Shown here: positions 32,442-42,142 of the stretch, one piece after another | How the letters are laid out: each line of letters opens with the position of its first letter | How positions within the stretch are numbered: the first letter of the stretch is position 1 | NCBI GenBank assembly: GCA_947561585.1 | Contig: CANNZV010002313.1 | Location: forward strand, 40,180-104,179 | Length of the DNA stretch: 64,000 nucleotides | DNA from: Caprella mutica | Lineage: Eukaryota > Arthropoda > Malacostraca > Amphipoda > Caprellidae | Reading direction: 5' to 3' | Made by a program: the position numbers and the translations under genes | The notes under the pieces: model-generated | Database searches by the model: none | Told to the model about the DNA's origin: nothing | The model's input: the letters and a program-made list of their open reading frames with translations, nothing else

Positions 32442-35400
32442 ATGCATGTGTCACTACTTCTCTTTCCTCTAAGTGTTATTCTAACTACTGACGCTGTTTT
32501 CACATTCACAACCTACACTGATTTCACCATCCAAAGCTCCAGTGATACCTACATCACCGATGCTACCAGAGAATGTAAGTTATGGTCATTGGTAGGTAAA
32601 GCGGCGTCCACACTTGCAATTTAAATACATTATAGGAGTTTATAATTTGCAGAGCTTGTCCACTCGGTTAGTAATGAAGTTTGGAAATTCTAAAACCAGT
32701 TTTATCTGGTCAACAATTTTTTTCTCTTCTATTGCTATGCTTTTGTTCCTCTAGTTTAATGTTAGCAATGTTTTCTCCTGCAAAGTTTCCAACCATTTGA
32801 GAGACTCCAAACAGGTATATTGGAAGAGATAACTTTTTCACGGGATTAACAATTAAAAGTTCCAAGCATATATTTAGATGTATTTTGATTTTTGCAAAGT
32901 AAATATTAAAAAAATTACCAATGTGAACATCTTTTATTTGAGGTGCATGCCTGGAGAACTGCGGTCAAAATACGTCTTGTTCAGCTGTTGCCATTTCCAA
33001 GCTACCAAACCGCCATGTCAGATGCACTTTTTCTCCGATGGAAACAGAGGCTCCTTTAGAACTGATTGCTGCAGTTGATGAAAAAGTCCATGTGAAGAGT
33101 ATGTCATTGACACATAACTGCATGATTTTAAAGGTCTTTTATCGAAAGAAATCTGTAAATTTCTCCATTTTCAGATGTTTGCTTCTATCCGTTTGAGTTA
33201 GTGGAAGATGTTGGGTGTATCTGGATCTCTACCGATGTTGTGACAAGGCAAGCTTCTCGGGAAAGTTGTCCTGAAGGATCCAGGTTATACTCGCCTCCTT
33301 CTCTTGTCATTTTCGAAAACCTTCGTCAGCATCTGATTCAACTCAAAAGTAAATATATATTGTTAGGTGTTATAGTCAAACAGTTTGTTTGGTAGTTAAG
33401 AAAATCGATTAAAAATGTTGTGATCTGCTCATGCGGTATTATAGATGGGACGAAAAAAAAAGTGTATAACCCTCGTGCAACAAACATCTCGGTCAAATTC
33501 TTTCTGTTCAAAAAAATAACTGTATTCATAACCCCAGCGAAAGAAACCGATATATAAATGTAATGATTACTGTTTTAATATATTATATAATGAAATTTTA
33601 AGTCCGGTATGATTGTAATACTCAAGGTATATTAACTTACAAGGTATGCTACGCGTTGATACGATTTTAGACTCTTCTGCGCATAAACAAATACGCACAT
33701 ACGAACACACAGAAGTTCCTCTACATTACTTGGAATATAAAATAGAGCGACTTAATTATAGTTATTTGTATATAAGGAGTTTTGCCTTGCTTGTTTGTGC
33801 TGTGTACGGATGCAATGAGAAGTTGTTAATGATCTAATTAAATCATTTATAAAGGTTTCCTAAAGATGTAGGAATTAGGATAAGATATGGACAGGATAAG
33901 ATAAGACAGGATTGATCGAAGAAAAACAACGCGGTTTCCCCTATTAAACATTACTCAAAAAGATATTAAAAGTATTCACAATGATGAATACAGCCAGTTT
34001 AGTGAAAAAAAACGAAGTTAAAGCATTATATTCTAAAAAGAATGAATAACATACCTTGTTTCTTAGTAAAAGTATTTATCATGGGTCACACCAGCCAGCG
34101 TCTTTCACAACAAAACTGTAATCATCTTGATATGAACCTGCGTAATACTCTACCTTGTAAGTTAATATAATTCTCTAAGATTATAGACTTATTTAAAATC
34201 AACTGCAAATACATTTTGTTTCCAATTTTTTTATATGGCTTCAAATTTTTTCATATATGATTACAATTATATATATAACAGTTTCACAATGAAAATAAAT
34301 GATTAATTGCAAAATTAATTTTAGTCTGTCTATATTTTTTTAAATTGATAGTTTGACTTCGAGCAGAAGTATTGTGGAACACGTTTTGACTGTTATATTT
34401 GCACCGTTTTTTTCTACATAGGGTAGTTTTTCAGGGCGTATTTGACCAGAGCGTTTATTACCAAGGATATTTTACAGGTTTTTTCTAAGGTTTTTATCCT
34501 AGATATGAGAGGAAGAAAATGAGTAAATTCAGAAGCATTAATTTCAAAGAATATGCCACTGATGAGACTTAAAGAGAACAGAGCTTTGATTAGAAATTTT
34601 ATGTAATATTGCATAAACACTTCAGGGCTAATTAATTTTATTATTCAGTAAAAAATTTAAATTTCAAACTGTTGCATATTATAAAGAAATGCTTTAGGCA
34701 TTTGCTCAATACGCGAGTTTAACTGTTCTGAATAATGGTTTCCAAGTCTAAAAAGTTTGTTTTTGACAGTTATATTTAATGCGATGCTTTTAAACGGTTA
34801 TTACAGTAAATAATGTTTTTGTTGTTCAGTATTTTTATTATTTGTTTGAAAAATCGAGAAAAAATCCAATGCGGCGATGGAAGCGGCTCTAGCCGAGCGG
34901 CTTTTAGATACATCCCATGTGCCCCTTTCCAATGAAGTGTCGTCTACAGCAGTACGGCCGAAACGGCTCTAGGCCAGCGGCTCGAGCCGCTATAGGAATA
35001 GTCCAGCCAACACAGCCGCTGCGGCTATAGTAGTAAATTTTACAGCTCCCTTTAACATTTGGAAAACTTTAGCCGTTGCATTGGAAGTCCACCTTTAGGT
35101 AGAAGCTAACTGGTTCATTGTGTTAACGAAAAGCAGAAATAGATCAGAAATTTTAAACTCTGTTCAGAATATATATATCATTAATTACTTCAGATCGAAT
35201 ATACCTGCTAATAATTATATTATTCCACTTCAGGAAAAGATTCAACTTTCCCGGATTCTTTCTTCATTGGAATCTTCAGGGATATGGCGACCCAAAAATG
35301 GGAATTTGACCATGGAGGAAACATCGGAGTGAGAAGTCCTGGCGAGTACCCTTTCGCCTTCCTTGAACCTGACACTACTACTGCGTTCTGTGCCCGGATG

Positions 35401-35490
35401 TACAACACCGTCATTGAAGGAATCCATACTGACTACCTTCTCTTCGATGGGTGTGGTGTTGACGAGCACTACATTTGTCAAATTATATAA
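32442..35490 (+). CDS. Secreted PAN-like plus C-type-lectin-like protein (lectin gene 2), four exons, 239 aa
   Basis: Exons 32442-32574, 32943-33098, 33175-33348 and 35234-35490 join through GT-AG introns in phase 1, giving 239 aa. The ATG matches that of gene 1 and opens the same signal peptide; an in-frame extension upstream is not conserved and is left out. All PAN-like cysteines (C45, C47, C51, C57, C72) and CTLD cysteines are kept, and again no EPN/QPD or WND motif exists. Differences from gene 1 cluster at residues 116-126, 165-176, 196-217 and 230-233, and the sequons at N122 and N171 of gene 1 are absent. Intron 3 (1,885 bp against 797 in gene 1) is enlarged by a foldback-like element and a GC-rich MITE. 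Ligand and tissue are unknown. Confidence 0.87.
33437..34500. mobile_element. Foldback-type element FB10 (FB1-like), degenerate, in intron 3
   Basis: Positions 33445-33560 (TATAACCCTCGTGCAA, CGGTCAAATTC, CCGATATATAAATG) resemble the left arm of FB1, and 34395-34497 resemble its right arm. The right end, reverse-complemented, is ATATCTA-GGATAAAAACC, again seven bases before GGA. The corresponding intron of lectin gene 1 lacks it, while flanking intron sequence (20640-20760 and 34515-34660) is shared. Confidence 0.5.
34866..35084. mobile_element. 219-bp GC-rich MITE in intron 3
   Basis: The ends CCAATGCGGCGATGG and, reverse-complemented, CCAATGCAACGGCTA bound an insert unusually rich in G+C with repeated AGCGGCT/AGCCGCT words (TCTAGCCGAGCGGCT, GGCCAGCGGCTCGAGCCGCT). 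No target duplication could be fixed. Confidence 0.65.
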
Positions 35491-35689
35491 TGTTTTTGAT
35501 GAAATTCATTTAGATTTTTCAGAGAGTCGAATTAACTTGAGAATATGTGGAATAGTTGGTTAAATTACAATTTGGCAGTAATCATTCGAACCCAATCTCA
35601 ATGGAAGAATCTAAATATCAATACGATAGCGTATGTTATTTTGTGTGTCACTTTTGCAATTTCATTAAAATAGGGACATACAAGGTCAG

Positions 35690-36700
35690 TTCGTCCGTCA
35701 CATATAATATCCGTCTGTCCGTCACATATGAGGCCAGTATATCTGTCACGTGGTGCACGGACAACTCGTACCTGGACAACTCGTATCCGGATAACTAGTA
35801 TACAGGACAACTCGTACCCGGACAACTGGTACCCGATTTCCATAATTTCATGTTAAATGTACTTAATTATAATAACTGAATAAAATACTAGTCCGATTTT
35901 CAAAATTTAGTTAAATGTACATAATTAAAAATTAAATAACGTATGCGTGTAGGTGCCTAAAACACAATTGAAAAACTTGTTTTGATTATATATTATTACC
36001 TGAGTAGGCGCTCCCTGTTTTCCACCACATTCACAATATTTAGCCCTAATACCATCCATTGTACATAATCTTACGCCGGCCAATCTTAGTTCGAATTAAG
36101 TCAACATGACATTGAGGTGTGTGTGTGTTCGTGCTTAGATAAATTTATAGTGTATCTTTGTGCATATCATTACTCATTTTTTATTTGTCTCTATTCTTAT
36201 CTTCAAAATAATAACTTGAAAACATCTGAAGCTTACGAACGAAACATCGTTTTTTTCAAATCAATTTCAAACTTCTATTCATGAATAGTCATCAATAAAA
36301 TTTAATGCATATAATTTGCCAGAAAAACAGTTAATAATTGATGATACCAATTGAACAAATCGTGTTTATTGTTCAATGTATCAAATTTCATTAGTTATTT
36401 TTTTCCTTCTACGTTAAAATACAGATAAAAATTGGGTACCAGTTGTCCGGGTACGAGTTGTCCTGTATACCAGTTGTTCTGTATACCAGTTATCCAGGTA
36501 CGAGTTGTCCGGGTACCAGTTGTCCTAGAGCCCTGTCACGTATGCGATAGGTCCATTCGTCACATAGTAGGTCTGTCTGTCTGTCTGTCTCATATGAAGT
36601 TATTCCGTCCGCCATACATAATGTCGGTCAGTCCGTCACATATAAATTCAGTCCATCCGTCACTCATGAGTCTGTCTGTCAGAAAATGGGTTAAACTGAC
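35690..36700. repeat. GTCCGTCACATATGA-type minisatellite split by FB7
   Basis: Irregular 25-30-bp units with GTCCGTCACATA occur before (35690-35751) and after (36533-36680) the foldback element, with a (GTCT)n tract near 36572. The small frames at 35556-35843 and 36432-36713 are made by these repeats. Confidence 0.75.
35752..36532. mobile_element. Foldback-type element FB7, 9-bp target duplication
   Basis: The 781-bp element is bounded by the perfect direct repeat CTGTCACGT (35743-35751 and 36533-36541). The left end reads GGTGCAC-GGACAACTCGTACC and the right, reverse-complemented, GGCTCTA-GGACAACTGGTACC. Each arm has five to six units of about 14-16 bp, GGACAACTCGTACCC. The interior is AT-rich and non-coding. 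Confidence 0.92.
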
Positions 36701-36770
36701 ATTCAATCAATAGTGCCTCATAAAGTTGGTGTATATGAAAGTAATGTCACCAAGAGGATATTTATGAATG

Positions 36771-36828
36771 TTAATCTATATACTATAATAGAAGAAGCTG
36801 TTTCAGTCAGTCAGTCCGTCACAAAATG
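36771..36828 (+). repeat. Dispersed element end (ACTATAATAGAAGAAGCTG)
   Basis: The order ACTATAATAGAAGAAGCTG, then GTCAGTCAGTCCGTCAC recurs inverted at 58028-58090. Similar sequence ends occur in some rolling-circle elements, but I cannot assign it. Confidence 0.45.
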
Positions 36829-37575
36829 AGTAAAAAGATTAATAAATATGAGTGAAGTGAAATAAGAGCAAGACATGTCCCGAACTTTTTCGAGTTGTAA
36901 TATCTATATTTACACCTATATCTTATATTCAATTATTATATCCATGTGTGATTATTATTTGGCCTTAATTCCTTCCTTATTCTAAGTAGATCCTATTGTC
37001 GATTTATTACTATTTTAGTTCTTCAAAGATTTACAGTTTTAGAAGCATATAACCTACTATAAAGAAACATATATAACCTATTTTCTTCTATAGCCCCACT
37101 ATAACTTTTGACGAGGTGCAAACCATATGCATATCCTTAATTTTCTCTACTTGTTGAAATTGATACACCACACTAATAACAATATAATTACACGGAAACT
37201 ATTGATCTTATCTTATTTAGTTGTAGATATTTAAGTATAGTTAATTAATTGTGTGTTTGTTCTTTCCCTTCATTTTCAGGAAAGTAATTCTCACATTTCA
37301 AGTCAGTGTATTATGTTTCACGTATAACATTAATTGAAAGATACACATCTTTAACTTGAGCTCATCTATATCAGTTGTACTAGATTATTCTTTAACCTAA
37401 CTAATTATTGTTGAAATCATTTCTGATATTTTTATGAATTTTAAATCAAAATTCTATTTTATCTTTGAAAGTTTCAAGCTGTAAAAAATTATTTAAAGAT
37501 TTTTCTAACAGTCCACATTTATGTGAAATATTTTATTTTTTCAGAAGTCCGATATTCTTTCTTTAGTCTTGACAG
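36829..37575. other. AT-rich DNA, no gene seen
   Basis: A half copy of the palindromic element (TTCTATAGCCCCACTATAAC) lies at 37083-37102. Nothing else is supported. Confidence 0.35.
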
Positions 37576-37767
37576 GACTTCCATTTAAGGGTTTCTCTCA
37601 CTTTAGCGTGTTCAATTTCATTTCCACTGCACAAAGATGGTTCGCCTGAAAAGACGGATGATTTCATTTTTCTCAAACCACGAAGCTTTGATCTCAATTC
37701 AGATTTCGATTATCTGCAATTGAAGATTGTGGTCGCGGTATCGTATTTTGAAGCTGCTTTGATGAAA
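37576..37767 (+). CDS. Candidate single exon, 64 codons, unknown product
   Basis: An open frame lies between an acceptor-like TCTTGACAG (ending 37575) and a donor-like GTGAGC (37768). Its G+C content is higher than the surroundings and the translation looks protein-like: a hydrophobic start (LRVSLTLACSISFPL) and an acidic middle (DGSPEKTDDFIFLKPRSFDL), ending AVSYFEAALMK. No domain is recognised and no partner exon was found. It may be an internal exon of a gene not otherwise visible, or chance. Confidence 0.25.
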
Positions 37768-37825
37768 GTGAGCCTACAGATATATTTTTAATGTATTTAT
37801 TATATTCACTCTGTTACTCATAGAG

Positions 37826-37903
37826 AAGGTTATGGTGGGGCCATAGGAGATTAAGAGGGTCCCCCATTCAATCTTCTATGGATCTACCATAATGTTTCTT
37901 CTA
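37826..37903. repeat. Palindromic dispersed element (GTTATGGTGGGGCCATAG)
   Basis: The left half GTTATGGTGGGGCCATAG-GAGATTAAGAGG is the reverse complement of the right half, ending CTTCTATGGATCTACCATAA. Full or half copies also lie at 26132, 29262, 37083, 38097, 38786, 51822, 55891, 57681, 59035 and 59746. Confidence 0.8.
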
Positions 37904-38096
37904 TTATAATGCTATTAAAGGCTCGATACAAATTGAAGAATTTTGACTGCTTTCGATTCAGTGTGAAAAATCTGCAGATCGATGGTGTATTTGAATTTTG
38001 TAGAGAATTGTTTTAAATGGATTTAAATTAGAATAATGTTATACATGTTTGATTTAGTTGAATAGGATAATATTATAACCAGAGAAGAGATTTATA

Positions 38097-38862
38097 TGGT
38101 GGGCCGACCTAAGATAAAAAGAGGACACTATGCACTACAGGCCTCACATAAATAGTATAATTATTGTTAACATATTTCGATCATTCCATTTTAAGAAAGT
38201 CACCGAAATTATTTTTTTTATGAGAAACACAAATTAACCAGATTATTCATTTTACTAAGAGGTTTATTGAGGCGTTTTGGTATAAAAAGAAGACCTACAG
38301 ATTAATTGTGTTATACCTCCTTAGTTAGCAATATTGGTTTGGACTCTTCGTCTCCTTTTCATATGAATTAATAAAGCCTTTCAGGATTAGAACTATCTTT
38401 TATTGTTACTGTTATTTCAAACCATTTTACAAACATTCAACAAAAGAAAATACCAAACAGTTACTAAAAAGTAAAGTGTTGGCTCCGAAAGAATTAAATT
38501 TTTATGGAACCTAATATCATCAATAAGTATGAATTTATATTGAAAGTTATATTTTAAAACTAAAACGCAAAATAAAATTGATGGAGCAGAAAAGCCCTGA
38601 TACTTTTCAATTTTGTTTTATATAAATATACAAAATTATAAATTAAAATTTAATGTATTTATTATAAAATTAAATACAAATACATAATCCATCAAACTAT
38701 ATACAAGTATTGTTCTTAAGTTAAATATTTAGTGGAAGAAATATTGTTTATTAAAAGTAATTTATTTCAATCGATTCTCTCAGTGAGAATTTTATGGTGG
38801 GAAATTTATAGAAGATTAAGAAGGGACGATCCTCTTAATCTTCTACAGTCCAGACTTAAATT
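38097..38862. repeat. Two further palindromic element copies in AT-rich DNA
   Basis: A half copy (ATGGTGGGCCGACCTAAGA) lies at 38097 and a full copy at 38786-38862 (TTTATGGTGGGAAATTTATA, GAAGATTAAGAAGG, CCTCTTAATCTTCTACAG). No gene is seen between them. Confidence 0.6.
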
Positions 38863-39396
38863 AACTTCCATAACTATAAGATTATAAACGTATTTATTTA
38901 TGGCAGAAGCTATGTAGTACTATATAAGTTTCTTTGGTTATCGACAGTTCTATGAATAATAATATAAAAAAAACCTAGAAATACGGATAAAGTGTGAAGA
39001 TAGTAAAATGATCTTAAATTAATCTTTGATAGTTTTTATTGATGATTTCAGTATTTCATTACAAAATAAGCATATTGTTATTAGAACATAACTTTGCTTT
39101 GAGTTTAAAGTAACATTTAAAGTAGAAGCCAATTCCCATATATTCAAATCGTTTTCCATGTTGCTATTTTAGGCATTTTTCACTCATTCGTACTGTCTAC
39201 AATAAAAAATGAGTGACTGGAAAAAGATATCATTCTGAACATGTACTCCCCGGTGTATTAACCGGAAAGTAACGCTAATGTACTTTCAAAGAACTAAACA
39301 AATTTGAATTATAAAACGATTCTGTTTTAAAACAGTTCTGTTTTTATAACAGGTTTAAAGGAATTCAGCTTAGTACCTACCACTATTTTTCATCAT
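38863..39396. other. AT-rich DNA, no gene seen
   Basis: No coding, RNA or repeat structure is supported. Confidence 0.35.
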
Positions 39397-40624
39397 AGTA
39401 AAATATAACCACTCCCCTCACTATAGTGGGTAGTAGGAATTTTCGCCGCAACAAAATTCGGCGTAATAAATTTCACCGCAAGAAAATTAAGGATACTTAT
39501 AATAGGTTAAAGTGACTTCTTACAATAAAATGTAGTTTAATGAAGAGAGAAAGAATTTTTTGATTTATGGATAGTGCCTTTAGTCTCATTTCAATTTTAT
39601 CTGATTGTCAATTAAAAATAACACTTAAGCTGATAGTGTAATTGCATTTGGTTGAACAATCATGTAAATTTTAATGAATGACATCGTCAACATTAAGTTC
39701 AATAGAAAATTGAAGAATGAGAAATAGATAAAATGCATAGGTAGTACTATTTAAAAAGTTTGTTAGTCGCCAGCTATGTTGCGCAAATAAGATGTTTCTT
39801 GTTTTGGTTGTAGCGAAGAACTTGTCTCTGAAATCGATCGGAAGTATCGCACTATTTCTCATTCAAATTTGTTCGTAGCTACTTTCACAGTCACACAGCT
39901 ATTTGTGTGCTAGGACCTCCTCTCTTTAAAAATGATCCTAGAAATTCTAAATGTTTGGATGTGAGTTTAATTATAATACAGCTTTGCAGAGCATGATAAT
40001 CTTCTATGCTGTTAACGAGAGTTAGAAAAATGCTTTCGAAAAAATTTCCAACGGCGGAATTTTCTACAGTGAATTTTTTTACGGTGGAATTTTCGGACAC
40101 GATAATAATGAAATATAGCCACTCCACTCAGTATAGTGAAATATAATCACTCCACTCAGTATAGTGAAATATAGCCACTCCACTCAGTATAGTAAAATAT
40201 AGCCACTCCACTCAGTATAGTGAAATATAGCCACTCCACTCAGTATAGTGAAATATAGCCACTCCACTCAGTATAGTGAAATATAGCCACTCCACTCAGT
40301 ATAGTAAAATATAGCCACTCCACTCAGTATAGTGAAATATAGCCACTCCACTCAGTATAGTGAAATATAGCCACTCCACTCAGTATAGTGAAATATAATC
40401 ACTCCACTCAGTATAGTGAAATATAGCCACTCCACTCAGTATAGTAAAATATAGCCACTCCACTCAGTATAGTGAAATATAGCCACTCCACTCAGTATAG
40501 TGAAATATAGCCACTCCACTCAGTATAGTGAAATATAGCCACTCCACTCAGTATAGTGAAATATAGCCACTCCACTCAGTATAGTGAAATATAGCCACTC
40601 CACTCATTATAGTGAAATATAGCC
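39397..40624. repeat. 28-bp minisatellite interrupted by FB8
   Basis: About 18-19 near-identical copies of a 28-bp unit (GAAATATAGCCACTCCACTC plus AGTATAGT) occupy 40104-40624. One diverged copy (AAAATATAACCACTCCCCTC) lies at 39399-39420 on the other side of the foldback element. Confidence 0.93.
39429..40101. mobile_element. Foldback-type element FB8 inside a minisatellite
   Basis: The left arm (39429-39485) starts GGTAGTA-GGAATTTTCGCC and the right arm (40036-40101), reverse-complemented, ends CGTGTCC-GAAAATTCCACC. The units are about 14-15 bp (GAATTTTCGCCGCAA). The flanks ACTATAGTG and ATAATAATG agree at 6 of 9 positions, so the duplication is only tentative. The frames at 39671-39862 and 39891-40127 on the minus strand carry no recognised domain. 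Confidence 0.68.
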
Positions 40625-40889
40625 TGTAGATTATAAGGCTTACAAGCCCATAAATTCGGTATTATTTTGGTATTCAAATTGGATTTGTTGATCGTAGGTA
40701 TAAATTTGACCGGAGTTTCCGCTACATTGTTTCGCTAGGATGAACGCTACGGACTAAATTGGCTCACTCTAGTTTGAAATGTTACGAATATTTCACTCAA
40801 GCAAACTGTCAAACGTTTCCATTTTCAGTAACGGTGTTAGAGATTGAAACTTATTGGTTTTATCTGTTTGAACTCGAGAGGAACTCTAC

Positions 40890-41133
40890 ATGATTATCTC
40901 AAACTTATTATCCAAATATGTGGTGATTGTCTCTAACTTATTATCCAAATATGTGGTGATTGTCTCTAACTTATTATCCAAATATGTGGTGATTATCTGT
41001 AACATATCCTACAAATATGTGGTGATTATCTGTATCATATGATCCAAATATGTGGTGATTATCTGTAACTTATCCTCCAAATATGTGGTGATTATCTGTA
41101 ACTTATCCTCCAAATATGTGGTGATTATCTGTA
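40890..41133. repeat. 33-bp minisatellite, about seven copies
   Basis: The unit core is TGTGGTGATTATCTGTAACT followed by TATCCTCCAAATA. Confidence 0.92.
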
Positions 41134-41142
41134 ACTATACAT

Positions 41143-42140
41143 ACGAGGTTGTTTTCATTGTAATATTCACGTAAAATAACATCCTAATATTATTATGCTT
41201 GTTTTCTATTCCTGTTACTTACTTTATTAAAATTGAGAGAAGTTTTGATTGGACTGATGAAATATTACCGATATTTTAATTTCTTTGCAGGTACATTCAT
41301 TATAAAGTAAATAAACTTTTGCTGTAATTATTTACTTAGTGTGAAAACTTCAGGTAAAGTAATTAGAATTTTTGAACGATTTAGTAGATGATATATTTGA
41401 AGGTTGGTGAGTTCTCTTTTGAAAAATTATTAACGAATATCGTCTGCTTGCGATCTAAAATAAAAATAGACGATCTATTTGTGACGATTCGTATTAAGAT
41501 GAAATTTCAATCGCCATTTATCATGAATTTAAAATTCTTCTATTCATTTGTCGAACATTTCCGACGATAATATGCAGAAATATGATATTTTAGGATGTAA
41601 TACAATAATATTTATCGTAATCGTCTCTTGTAGACGATGTTCCGATTTTGAATATTTAACTAATCGGTTTTCTGAGATGAAAAATGAATGTTTTTATTTA
41701 TTCTTATGTACAAAGATACTGATATCGTAAATAATAAGTAACGTATATTTCGGCAACACATTTTACTCAACCCTGACGATACAACTAAATTATTAAACAA
41801 CGTGTTTTGAATGTTAAACATTGTTGCTCAAGCAGTTCTACAACTAAAGTTACAATAAAATTGGCTATTGAATAACGAGGATATAAATATTAAGACGGTT
41901 CAGAATTTATTCCATAAATAGATAAGAAATGGAACCACATGAAATCTAAAGACCAACACATGCAAGAAACCAAGAAAACTGTACATTGGCCAATGAAAAT
42001 TACAGTCTCTCCATCTAAGAAGTGTTAAAAATTTCAGCATAATTGTAGGTGGGAAACGAGGAACTGTTAAATGCATTCCAAAGAAGTATTTTGGAATGAA
42101 AAATTATAAAATTGGCACATTGTAACAATAACTAATTAGT
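41143..42140. other. AT-rich DNA with two small open frames
   Basis: Frames of 60 codons at 41388-41570 and 41548-41730 overlap in different phases and have no recognised domain or promoter. The region 41370-41700 has several CGA and TCG words, unusual for its neighbours. I do not call a gene. Confidence 0.35.
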
Positions 42141-42142
42141 GT

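Noticed and set aside
41388..41730. Two overlapping 60-codon frames
   Set aside because: They overlap in different phases, show no domain and lack start context; composition alone is not enough.
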